Shown here: positions 19,328-27,122 of the stretch, one piece after another | How positions within the stretch are numbered: the stretch's first letter is position 1 | How the letters are laid out: each line of letters opens with the position of its first letter | Origin: GMQP-bins7 sp963776565 | Lineage (GTDB): Bacteria > Actinomycetota > Thermoleophilia > Gaiellales > Gaiellaceae | Length of the DNA: 64,000 nucleotides | Assembly (NCBI GenBank): GCA_963776565.1 | Contig: CAVZNF010000002.1 | Span: 124,001 to 188,000 of the forward strand | Reading direction: 5' to 3' | Notes under the pieces: generated by a model | The model's input: only the letters and a program-made list of their open reading frames with translations | Database searches by the model: none | Told to the model about the DNA's origin: nothing | Translations under genes and position numbers: made by a program

Positions 19328-19845
19328 TCACCGCGGTCGGCAGCGTCGCCTGCCTCCTCGCGGTCGCAGCCGTGCCGCTCGCGCGCGGAGACGGCGCCTT
19401 CGAGCAGGCGGGAGCCCGCGTCGCGATCGTCGCGTTCCTGGCCCTCGTGGTCGCGATCGTCCTCGGCTGGTCGCCGCTCGTCCCCGTGGCCGTTGCACTC
19501 GTCGGCGGAACGTACGCCGTCGAGCTCGCCATCGACGACGCACCGCTCGACGTCTCGGTGCCGGTGATCGCGTTGGGCCTGCTCCTCGCTGCCGAGCTCG
19601 CGTACTGGTCGCTCGACGAGCGGTGTCGGGCGCCAGGCGACGCCGGCCAGGGCTTGCGCCGTGCCGCGCTCGTCGCGCTCGGCGGTGTGGCCGCGGTCGT
19701 CGTTGCCGGCGGCCTCCTCGTCCTCGTCGACGCGGTGCGCACGCGTGGCCTCGCTCTCGACCTCGTCGGCGCGCTCGCGGCAGCAGCGGTCCTCGCGACC
19801 GTGCTCGTCGCCAGCTCGCGACTCAGTCGAGAGCCCGGCGCGTAG
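19294..19845 (+). CDS. Polytopic membrane protein ending the MoxR/DUF58 operon (ATT or GTG start)
   Basis: Hydrophobic protein with about five membrane segments and no obvious soluble domain. Standard start codons begin only at GTG 19372, which would delete the first helix. ATT at 19294 is preceded by a strong GAGGAGG at eight bases and gives 183 residues with a complete first helix (IVTAVGSVACLLAVAAV). It overlaps the DUF58 gene by 34 bp, suggesting coupling. Function unknown. Confidence 0.7.
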   Translation: MQALRTAGTRIVTAVGSVACLLAVAAVPLARGDGAFEQAGARVAIVAFLALVVAIVLGWSPLVPVAVALVGGTYAVELAIDDAPLDVSVPVIALGLLLAAELAYWSLDERCRAPGDAGQGLRRAALVALGGVAAVVVAGGLLVLVDAVRTRGLALDLVGALAAAAVLATVLVASSRLSREPGA

Positions 19846-20267
19846 AGCGGCCGCTCGAACGGCCAGGCGCTCGAGAGCCAACCCGCGACGGCCTCCCGCA
19901 GCGGCGCATCGAGGTCGGAGCGGGACGCCCGCACCCAGGACTGGACGCGAGCATCATGCATCTCGTCGCGCGACGGATAGACGTAGACACAGCCGATCAC
20001 GTCCTCTCCGTCCAGCACCGAGTACGTGAAGCCCGTGCGATCGGCGAAATCGCGTGCATGGCGCTCGAGGTCGGCAAGGTTCTCCTCGAGGCTCATCGGG
20101 TGCGGCCAGCCGCTCCCGGCGCCGTAGCCCGGCGACGCGAGGATGTGCTCGATGCTCGACGACCACGCCTCGTAGTCGCGTTCGTTGTGCTCAGGGCCGA
20201 GAGGCTCGAGGCGGAAGTGGTCCGTTGCCAGCCCGCTGGGCGGATCGAACCCGTCCGGAACGAACAA
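19296..20267 (-). CDS. GNAT-family acetyltransferase; C-terminal half is probably a read-through artefact
   Basis: The first 147 residues form a GNAT domain (FRLEPLGPEHNERDYEAW, FTYSVLDGEDVIGCVYVYPS) ending WPFERPLYAP, where relatives normally stop. The frame then continues for about 175 residues of Ala/Thr/Arg-rich sequence antisense to a membrane-protein gene. Removing one G from the GGG run in this region would give a stop three codons later (ALD then TGA). Start is TTG 20267, ten bases after the ftsH stop in the same direction, so it may be co-transcribed with ftsH. Confidence 0.7.
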   Translation of the reverse strand: MFVPDGFDPPSGLATDHFRLEPLGPEHNERDYEAWSSSIEHILASPGYGAGSGWPHPMSLEENLADLERHARDFADRTGFTYSVLDGEDVIGCVYVYPSRDEMHDARVQSWVRASRSDLDAPLREAVAGWLSSAWPFERPLYAPGSRLSRELATSTVARTAAAASAPTRSRARPRVRTASTRTRRPPATTTAATPPSATSAARRKPWPASPGARHRSSSDQYASSAARSRPNAITGTETSSGASSMASSTAYVPPTSATATGTSGDQPRTIATTRARNATIATRAPACSKAPSPRASGTAATARRQATLPTAVTMRVPAVRSA

Positions 20268-20277
20268 GGCGCTCGGG

Positions 20278-22224
20278 CTAGCTGGTCGCCGGATCCGGCG
20301 GCGGTGCCTGCATCGCGGTGCCCGGAATGGGGCGCGGTTGCGGCTTCAGCTTCGGCTTCGGCTCGACCTCGGGCTCCTCGATCACGGGCTCCGGAACGTC
20401 CGCCGGGAAGACCGACTCCTCCGCCTCGCCGGCGAGCAGACGCTCGAACTGGTCCTTGTCGATCGTCTCGCGCTCGATCAGGATCGCCGATAGCCGGTGC
20501 AGCTCTTCCATGTGAGCGCGCAGGACAGTGGTCGCGGAAGCGTGTCCTTCCTCGATCACGCGGCGAATCTCGTCGTCGATCTCCTTCGCGATCTCGTCCG
20601 AGTAATCGGGCTCCGAGCCCATGTCACGGCCGAGGAAGGGAAGGTCGTGGTTGCGGCCGAGGACGCGCGGGCCGAGCTTCTCGCTCATGCCGAAACGCAT
20701 GACCATCGACTTCGCCGTCGCTGTCACGCGCTCGATGTCGTTCGCCGCGCCCGTCGTGATCTCGTGGAAGACGAGCTCCTCGGCGGCCCTGCCTCCGAGC
20801 GTCATCGCGAGCTCGTCCATCAGCGCCGACTTCGTCGTCAGGTACCGATCCTCGGTCGGCAGCGAGATCGTGAGCCCGAGCGCCTGGCCCCGCGACATGA
20901 TCGTGATCTTGTGGACGGGGTTCGTGTCCTCGAGGAAGTGCCCGACGAGGGCGTGCCCCATCTCGTGGTAGGCGATGATCTTGCGCTCCTTCTCGGAGAG
21001 CAGGCGGGCCTTCTTCTCCGGCCCGGCGATCACGCGCATGATCCCCTCCTCGAGCTCGTTCTGCTCGATCATCTTCTTGCCGTTTCGAGCAGCGAGGAGC
21101 GCCGCTTCGTTGATGAGATTCGAGAGGTCCGCTCCCGTAAAGCCGGGAGTGCCCGCGGCCAGCGTGTCGAGATCGATGTCGCGCGCGATCGGCTTGCCGC
21201 GGGAGTGAACCTCGAGGATCTTGCGGCGGCCGAGGCGGTCCGGGCGGTCGACCACGATCTGGCGGTCGAAGCGACCTGGCCGCAGCAGCGCAGGATCGAG
21301 GATGTCGGGGCGGTTCGTCGCGGCGATCAGGATGACGTTGTCCTTCACCTCGAAGCCGTCCATCTCGACGAGGAGCTGATTCAGCGTCTGCTCGCGCTCG
21401 TCGTGGCCGCCGCCGAGACCCGCGCCGCGGTGCCGACCGACGGCGTCGATCTCGTCCATGAAGATGATGCAGGGAGAGGCCTGCTTCGCCTGCTCGAAGA
21501 GGTCGCGCACCCGCGAGGCACCGACACCGACGAACATCTCGACGAAGTCGGAGCCGGAGATGGAGAAGAACGGCACGCCCGCCTCGCCGGCGACCGCGCG
21601 CGCGAGCAGCGTCTTGCCCGTTCCTGGCGGCCCGTACAGGAGAACGCCCTTGGGAATGCGCGCACCGAGCGCCTGGAACTTCTTCGGGTTTTCGAGGAAC
21701 TCCTTGATCTCGTGGAGCTCCTCGACGGCCTCGTCAGCGCCGGCGACGTCCTTGAACGTGACCTTCGGCGAGTCCGGCGACATGCGCTTCGCGCGGCTCT
21801 TCCCGAAGCTCATGACCTTCGAGCCGCCACCCTGCACCTGATTCATGAGGAAGATCCAGAACGCGATCAGGATCACGAACGGCAGCACGTTGATGAGCAA
21901 GGCCCACCACGCCGACGAGCCGGTGCCCTTGGAGTCGAACTTGATGTTGTTCGCCTGGAGCAGGTTCTGGAACTGCGTCGCCGACTGCGCGGTCGGGTAG
22001 TTGACCTTGACCTTGGTGCCGTCGACGAGATTCGCCGTGATCTGCTGCCGGTTCGGGTTGAAGTCGGCGTCGTTGACGGCGCCTTCCTTGACCTTCGAGA
22101 TCAGCTGCGAGTACGTGATCTTCTGCTGCGCGGAGCGGCCCGGCAACAGCGTCTGGCTCGCCAGATAGACGAGCAGCACGATGATGATGAGCGGAAAAAG
22201 TGCGCTGCGGAAGAAGCGGTTCAC
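20278..22224 (-). CDS. ftsH: ATP-dependent zinc metalloprotease FtsH
   Basis: 648 residues, membrane-bound AAA+ protease. Two membrane helices (residues about 7-26 and 107-127) flank a periplasmic domain; then the AAA+ module with Walker A GPPGTGKT, Walker B IIFMDEIDAVG and the SRH ATNRPDILDPALLRPGRFDR, and the M41 peptidase with zinc site HEMGHA. The C-terminus carries a Pro/Glu/Lys-rich tail. The GTG start follows tilS-hpt in the common hpt-ftsH order. Confidence 0.97.
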   Translation of the reverse strand: MNRFFRSALFPLIIIVLLVYLASQTLLPGRSAQQKITYSQLISKVKEGAVNDADFNPNRQQITANLVDGTKVKVNYPTAQSATQFQNLLQANNIKFDSKGTGSSAWWALLINVLPFVILIAFWIFLMNQVQGGGSKVMSFGKSRAKRMSPDSPKVTFKDVAGADEAVEELHEIKEFLENPKKFQALGARIPKGVLLYGPPGTGKTLLARAVAGEAGVPFFSISGSDFVEMFVGVGASRVRDLFEQAKQASPCIIFMDEIDAVGRHRGAGLGGGHDEREQTLNQLLVEMDGFEVKDNVILIAATNRPDILDPALLRPGRFDRQIVVDRPDRLGRRKILEVHSRGKPIARDIDLDTLAAGTPGFTGADLSNLINEAALLAARNGKKMIEQNELEEGIMRVIAGPEKKARLLSEKERKIIAYHEMGHALVGHFLEDTNPVHKITIMSRGQALGLTISLPTEDRYLTTKSALMDELAMTLGGRAAEELVFHEITTGAANDIERVTATAKSMVMRFGMSEKLGPRVLGRNHDLPFLGRDMGSEPDYSDEIAKEIDDEIRRVIEEGHASATTVLRAHMEELHRLSAILIERETIDKDQFERLLAGEAEESVFPADVPEPVIEEPEVEPKPKLKPQPRPIPGTAMQAPPPDPATS

Positions 22225-22308
22225 GTCGGTCGTCGCAGGGTAGCACTGTCATTCTTCGGCACCCAGGGGCGAATCCCGCCTCCCCCGTTACGTCCTGATT
22301 GCGGGGCT

Positions 22309-22326
22309 ACGTGCGATTCGGCACGT
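22309..22326 (-). terminator. Hairpin between hpt and ftsH
   Basis: Six-bp stem (ACGTGC/GCACGT) around a 6-nt loop, 17 bases after the hpt stop. No U-tract; may instead be a processing or attenuation hairpin before ftsH. Confidence 0.3.
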
Positions 22327-22342
22327 GGGACGTCGAAGCGAG

Positions 22343-22921
22343 CTATGTCGCGGGCGGGATCAGGTCGGCATGCAGAACCGCGACGTACGGGAGGTTGCGA
22401 TACCGCTCGGCGAAGTCGAGGCCGTAGCCGATCACGAAGCGGTTCGGAATCTCGAAGCCGACGTAGCGCACCGGCACGTCGATCTCGCGCCGCTCGGGCT
22501 TCGTCAGGAGCGTCACGACCTCGAGCGACGCGGGCTTGCGGGCTCGAAGGTTTCGCATCAGGTACGAGAGTGTCAGGCCGGAGTCGATGATGTCCTCGAC
22601 GACGAGGACGTCCCTCCCCGAGACGTTGATGTCGAGGTCCTTGAGGATCCGCACGACGCCCGAGGAGTCGGTCGCGGCGCCGTAGCTCGAGATCGCCATG
22701 AAGTCGATCTCGCAGGGCACGGTCAGCTCACGCATGAGGTCGGCCATGAAGAAGACCGCTCCCTTGAGAACGCCGACCAAGAGCAGGTCACGTCCTGCAT
22801 AGTCGGCGGAGATCTCGACGCCGAGCTCGCCGATGCGCGACTGGATCGCGTCTTCCTCGATGAGGACTTCGCCGACCGCCTTGTCGAGCTCTGCTTGCGT
22901 CACGTCCCGCAATCTTTCCAT
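22343..22921 (-). CDS. hpt: Hypoxanthine phosphoribosyltransferase
   Basis: 192 residues. The PRPP-binding motif is VLVVEDIIDSGLTLSYL; the LLVGVLKGAVFFMADLMREL region and the C-terminal YGLDFAERYRNLPYVAVL are typical of bacterial HPRT. It salvages hypoxanthine and guanine. ATG 22921 lies 22 bp inside the end of tilS, the usual tilS-hpt-ftsH arrangement, so the three are probably transcribed together. Confidence 0.95.
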   Translation of the reverse strand: MERLRDVTQAELDKAVGEVLIEEDAIQSRIGELGVEISADYAGRDLLLVGVLKGAVFFMADLMRELTVPCEIDFMAISSYGAATDSSGVVRILKDLDINVSGRDVLVVEDIIDSGLTLSYLMRNLRARKPASLEVVTLLTKPERREIDVPVRYVGFEIPNRFVIGYGLDFAERYRNLPYVAVLHADLIPPAT

Positions 22922-23889
22922 GCGCGGACGGTGTCTTCCCAGCCAGGCGCCACCGCGAGGCCGGGAACGGCCACGACCTCGTTGCCGGAGACGACGATCG
23001 GCCACGCGTCGCGGGCGCTTCTCGGCACCTTCGCGTCGACGAACACGTCCTGAATCTTCTTCGTGCGACCGGCGAGACGGTCGCCCGGCCGGCGCGTGCG
23101 GACGGTGAGGCCGGGGCGCGCGCTCTCGATCCGCCACGGCCCGAACGTCACGCGCCCTTCGAGGCGAACCTCGTCGTACTCGCGAACGGCACGGACGCCG
23201 CTGCCGAGGTCGGCGGTCTTCGCGCCGTCCGTCGATGCGAGGAGGTCGATCAGCGTGCGCTCGAGCTCGCGCGGCAGCCGTGGGCGCTCGTCCCCCAGGG
23301 CGAGGAGGTTCTGCTCCGCGCCCGGATGCAGCCGGCGCAGCAGCGGAAGGATCTCGTGGCGGATGAGCCCGCGCTTCGAGGCTGCGTTCGACGAGTCCGA
23401 GCGGTAGTCGAGGCCGTGCTCGACGCAGTAGGCGGCCGTGTCCTCCCGCCAGATGTCGAGGAGCGGCCGCACGACGCCGTCCTCCCGCCGACGCTTGATC
23501 CCGCGAGTCGAGCCGGAGGAGACGAGTCGGTAGAGGACGGTCTCGACCTGATCGGAGGCCGTGTGGCCGGTCGCCCGCAGGCCGACGTGGGCGGTCGCCT
23601 CGTATCTGACCGCGCGCAGCTCAGCCTCGCTCGAGCCTCGCGACATTGCGGAAACGACCTCCGCGCCCAGCACCTCGGCGCAGAATCGCGCATCCTCGGT
23701 GGACTCCGCGCCGCGCAGGCCGTGGTTCACGTGCACAGCGGAAACGCGATAGCCGAGGGTACCGAGCACGTGCCAGAGGCATGTCGAGTCGGCGCCGCCC
23801 GACACGAGACACGTCACGTCGCCGCCCGGCGCGATCAGCTCGTGGCGGCGGATCGCCTCTTCGACGCGAACTGCAAGGGCGGTGGCCAC
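22900..23889 (-). CDS. tilS: tRNA(Ile)-lysidine synthetase
   Basis: 329 residues. N-type ATP pyrophosphatase with the PP-loop LVSGGADSTCLWHVL near residue 30, and GLRATGHTASDQVETVLYRL further on; a shorter C-terminal region (LTVRTRRPGDRLAG) binds the tRNA acceptor. It modifies C34 of tRNA-Ile(CAU) so that it reads AUA. Followed by hpt with overlap. Confidence 0.94.
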   Translation of the reverse strand: MATALAVRVEEAIRRHELIAPGGDVTCLVSGGADSTCLWHVLGTLGYRVSAVHVNHGLRGAESTEDARFCAEVLGAEVVSAMSRGSSEAELRAVRYEATAHVGLRATGHTASDQVETVLYRLVSSGSTRGIKRRREDGVVRPLLDIWREDTAAYCVEHGLDYRSDSSNAASKRGLIRHEILPLLRRLHPGAEQNLLALGDERPRLPRELERTLIDLLASTDGAKTADLGSGVRAVREYDEVRLEGRVTFGPWRIESARPGLTVRTRRPGDRLAGRTKKIQDVFVDAKVPRSARDAWPIVVSGNEVVAVPGLAVAPGWEDTVRAWKDCGT

Positions 23890-23907
23890 CCGCCCATTGT
23901 GCCGTTG

Positions 23908-24849
23908 CTAGCCGTGGAGAGCCGACGTGTCGGCGACCTGCGAAGCGGGCGGAAGATCAATGGAGACCGGCTCGCCGTAGTCCCAGAGCTCGAACGAGAT
24001 CGTGGCGGCTCCTGCTTGGGATGCCTGCTCGGTGGTCGAGACCTCCATCGAGAGCTTGCGCACGAGACCATTCGCGTCGATCCAGACGTCGAGCGGGACG
24101 TCGCCGATGCCAGACTGCGCGGTCAGCTGGTCGAAGAGCCCATCGGTGGCCTGTCCGGCCGTCGAGGCGCCCTTCGCGAGCTCGACCGGGTCGACCACGG
24201 CGCGGTAGTGCGTCGTCTCGACGCCGCGCAGCCTCTCCGTACCGACCGTCTCGAGGTCACCGCTCAGCGAACGCAGCACATCGAGCAGCTCGCGGGGATC
24301 GCTGCTCGAGAAAGACTCGAGCTCGTGGAAGTCGAAGCCGCCGACCTTCGCGTCGCCCTCGCTCGCCTTGATCCAGGTCTTGCCGTTCGGCAGCTGGGCG
24401 TCGATCGCCGGGAACCGGAGGTAGGCAACGTCGCCGTCTTGCACCACCTCGATCTTCCAGCCGGCCGGATCGTCGAAGTCCGGCAGACCGGTCGCGTTCC
24501 CGCCGCCGAGCGCAGAGGCGAAGCCGCCGAGCAGCTTTGCGAAGGCGGACATGTCCACGGCGAATGACGCTCGCTTCGATGCCGCATCGAAGGCTCCCTC
24601 GCCCGAGAACGAGAACTGCTCGTCGGCGCCGGGAAACGTCATCGCCATGTCGAACGAGAACCGCCCGCTCGTCGCGTCGGCGCTCGTCGAAGCCGACTGC
24701 GCGAGCTCCTCGAAGCTGATCGGCTCGGCCTGGATCGCCGAGCTCGACGCGCCCCCACCGCACCCTGCGGTGACGAGCGCGCAGGCCGCGAGGATCGGGA
24801 GAGCGCAGAGTCGGAGGCGCATCACGCTGGAGGTCGGACGTGGAGGCAT
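23908..24849 (-). CDS. Secreted lipoprotein (LppX/LprG-like organisation)
   Basis: 313 residues. A signal peptide with lipobox LVTAGC (lipidated Cys about residue 30) is followed by a beta-rich domain with repeated FSFDMAMTFPG- and GKTWIKASEGD-like strands. The overall pattern (lipoprotein, 'sensitivity to variance' of GxFSFxM strands, HYRAVVDPVELAK segment) recalls mycobacterial LppX/LprG-type proteins that bind lipids, but the assignment is tentative. The start at 24849 is supported by GAAGGAC about nine bases upstream. An alternative in-frame ATG lies nine residues downstream. Confidence 0.8.
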   Translation of the reverse strand: MPPRPTSSVMRLRLCALPILAACALVTAGCGGGASSSAIQAEPISFEELAQSASTSADATSGRFSFDMAMTFPGADEQFSFSGEGAFDAASKRASFAVDMSAFAKLLGGFASALGGGNATGLPDFDDPAGWKIEVVQDGDVAYLRFPAIDAQLPNGKTWIKASEGDAKVGGFDFHELESFSSSDPRELLDVLRSLSGDLETVGTERLRGVETTHYRAVVDPVELAKGASTAGQATDGLFDQLTAQSGIGDVPLDVWIDANGLVRKLSMEVSTTEQASQAGAATISFELWDYGEPVSIDLPPASQVADTSALHG

Positions 24850-24885
24850 GCGGCTCGTCCTTCGTTCGAGGGATCTCTGTGCACG

Positions 24886-25485
24886 TTAGGCGGTCCGGAA
24901 CTGCGGCGCGAGGCTCCAAGCCTCGAGGAGCGCCGCAGCGCGCTCGACTCCAGCGCGGTCGAGACGGTACGGATGCGCATGCTCGACCGGCCGCATCAGC
25001 GCCTCGGGAGCGAGCCCCTCGGCTGCGTCGAGCACGTAGCGCAGCGCAAGCGCATGGCCGACGAGCAGGATGGTGTCGCCGTCGAGCACGAGCAGCGCGC
25101 GCAGTCCGCGAGCGAACCGTCCTGCCACGTCGGCGCGGCTCTCTCCGCCTCCGGGCGCCCTCTGGGACGGCGACTGCGCCGCCGCCCATGCGCGATACGT
25201 GTCGAGCAAGCCGCCGTCGAACGACCCGAACCGAATCTCGTTCAGCTCCGGCACGGTGACCGTCGGGACATCGCGACCGTCGAGCGCGAGCCCGAGCGTC
25301 TCCTGCGTACGTGCCAGCTCCGTCGTCGCGGCGAGCGCGATGTCGACCTCCGCGAGCTCGACACCGAGCGCGCGAGCCTGTTGCACACCCTCCGGCGTGA
25401 GCCCCTCGCCCGGCACGGTGCACGACGCCACGCCGTCGCGGTTCGACCCGGCCAGCGCGTGCCGTGCGAGGAGGAGCGTCTGCAT
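24886..25485 (-). CDS. Histidine phosphatase superfamily protein
   Basis: 199 residues. The N-terminal LLLARHALAGSN corresponds to the RHG motif with Ala in place of Gly; the second catalytic His is in LLVGHALALRYVL. Arg-rich positions AATTELARTQETL match the phosphoglycerate-mutase-like fold. It could act on a phosphorylated sugar or nucleotide; the substrate is unknown. It lies directly downstream of the DUF4081-GNAT gene, three bases away. Confidence 0.87.
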   Translation of the reverse strand: MQTLLLARHALAGSNRDGVASCTVPGEGLTPEGVQQARALGVELAEVDIALAATTELARTQETLGLALDGRDVPTVTVPELNEIRFGSFDGGLLDTYRAWAAAQSPSQRAPGGGESRADVAGRFARGLRALLVLDGDTILLVGHALALRYVLDAAEGLAPEALMRPVEHAHPYRLDRAGVERAAALLEAWSLAPQFRTA

Positions 25486-25488
25486 CGC

Positions 25489-26271
25489 CTAGAAGAGGAG
25501 CGAGCGGTAGTCGAGCACGTGCTCCATCCCGATCGTCTCGTAGAGCCGAATCGCCGGATCGTTGTCGGCGCGGACGAACAGGCAGACGGTCGGAACGCGC
25601 TCCAGGAGCAGCCGGCAGAGATCCGAGAGCCCGCGAGCCCCGTTCCCGCTCCGGCGCACTGAGGGGTCGACCCAGACCTGCTGGAGCTGGACCGCCTCGG
25701 GCGTCCAGGCGGAGGCCTCGGCCTTGAAGAGAATGACGCCGTCCTCGACCCAGAGCCACGACCGCTCCTCCTCGATCTGGTTGCGCGTGCGCCAGCGGAA
25801 GCCCTCCGCGTCCCGCTTCATGGGATCGAGACCGAGCTCTTGTGCGTGCGCGGAGGCGCACGCCGGCATGAGCAGCTCGAGGTCGTCGAGCGTCGCCGCG
25901 CGGAGCCCGGTCCGGCCGGCGGGCGGCGGCTCGCGGATCGCAAAGACGGGCTGGTCTGGTCGGTCCTCCCGCGGACCCGGAAGTGCGCCCTGCGCTGCGT
26001 CCCAGAGATCCGACACCGCGCCCGCCTCTCCGATCAACATGCGCGGCGCCGCCCGAGTGGCCTCCCGCGCAAACATGCCGCAGTCCTCGCCCGAGGGCAC
26101 GACGTTGACCCCGAGATGACACATCGCGCGCAGCTCTCCCCCCTCGGCAAGCGCGACGAAGCGGCCGAGGCCGCGCCGCGCGACGTCCTCGAGGAACACG
26201 CGCTCCACGGGATCCTGCGCGCAGAACCGGAGGATCTGCTCGCGTCTGGGCTCAACGAGCTTGGCCGCCAA
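25489..26271 (-). CDS. GNAT acetyltransferase with N-terminal DUF4081-type domain
   Basis: 260 residues. The first 120 residues (LRFCAQDPVERVFLEDVARRG, MCHLGVNVVPSG) resemble DUF4081, common in actinobacterial acetyltransferases; the second half is a GNAT domain (VQLQQVWVDPSVRRSGNG, ASCALLYETIGMEH-like end ending RLYETIGMEHVLDYRSLLF). Start TTG 26271 without a Shine-Dalgarno. Divergent from the purine nucleoside phosphorylase gene, 92 bp away. Confidence 0.85.
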   Translation of the reverse strand: MAAKLVEPRREQILRFCAQDPVERVFLEDVARRGLGRFVALAEGGELRAMCHLGVNVVPSGEDCGMFAREATRAAPRMLIGEAGAVSDLWDAAQGALPGPREDRPDQPVFAIREPPPAGRTGLRAATLDDLELLMPACASAHAQELGLDPMKRDAEGFRWRTRNQIEEERSWLWVEDGVILFKAEASAWTPEAVQLQQVWVDPSVRRSGNGARGLSDLCRLLLERVPTVCLFVRADNDPAIRLYETIGMEHVLDYRSLLF

Positions 26272-26290
26272 GTCCGGAACTGTAGACGCC

Positions 26291-26361
26291 GGTTCCGCAC
26301 GTTCACTCGACCGCGGAACCCATGGCTCCTTCGAGACATCTCAATGGAGCTAGGGTTCCGC
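26291..26361 (+). promoter_or_regulatory. Three-segment alternative hairpin directly before the phosphorylase start
   Basis: Segment A (26291-26298, GGTTCCGC), segment B (26313-26321, GCGGAACCC) and segment C (26353-26361, GGGTTCCGC). B can pair with A (8 bp) or with C (9 bp), but not both. The B:C form ends two bases before ATG 26364, and its inner stem (26325-26329 with 26346-26350) hides GGAGC, the best Shine-Dalgarno candidate. This is the architecture of a translational switch. The alternative is a DNA operator with repeated half-sites. Confidence 0.5.
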
Positions 26362-26363
26362 CG

Positions 26364-27100
26364 ATGCCGATCCACCTTCGAGCCGAGCCCGGCGACTATG
26401 CGGACGCGTGTCTCCTCCCCGGCGACCCGCTCCGGGCCAAGTACATCGCCGAGACGTACCTCGAGGACGCATCGCAGGTCAACGGCGAGCGCGGCCTGCT
26501 CGGCTACACCGGGACGTGGGACGGCAAGCGCGTGTCGGTGCAGGGGACGGGCATGGGCTGCCCGAGCGCGACGATCGTCTTCGAGGAGCTCATCCAGCTC
26601 GGCGTCACGCGCCTGCTGCGCGTCGGGACGTGCGGCGGGCTGCAGCCCGACCACGCGCTCGGCGACCTCATCGTCGCAATCTCCGCAGTACCGGCCGACT
26701 CGACAGCCACGCACCTCGTCGGCGGCGAGCCGCACTGCCCGACTGCGAGCTGGGAGCTCGTCCACGAGGCGGTCCACGTGGCGAAGCACGCCGGCGAGCC
26801 GGTTCGCGTCGGCCCGATCGTCTCGAGCGACCTGTTCTACAACCCGGACGAGGGCCAGTACGAGCGCTGGTCGAAACGCGGCATCCTCGCGGTCGAGATG
26901 GAGGCTGCCGCGCTCTTCACGCTGTCGGCGCTTCGGGGAGTCCACGGCGGATGCCTTCTCACCGTGAGCGACATCGTCGTCGAGGGTGGGCCGGGGTCGT
27001 GGAGTTCGTACGGATATCGGACGACGAGCTGCAAGCGGCCGTCGACCGGATGACGCGGATCGCGCTCGACACCGCAACGGCGGGTCACGACGGCCACTAG
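26364..27100 (+). CDS. deoD: Purine nucleoside phosphorylase, DeoD type (frame break near 26990)
   Basis: Trimeric/hexameric PNP/UDP family (residues 1-205: CLLPGDPLRAKYIAETYLE, GTGMGCPSATIVFEELI, LRVGTCGGLQ, and the SDLFYNP, VEMEAAALF and LTVSDIVV motifs). The uninterrupted frame ends at 27053 with an unrelated tail. The natural C-terminus (EFVRISDDELQAAVDRMTRI) is in another frame and stops at 27100. One base appears to be missing in the G/C-rich run at 26983-26996. It phosphorolyses purine nucleosides for salvage. Confidence 0.88.
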
Positions 27101-27122
27101 CTCCGGCCGAACCGTCTTCCTC

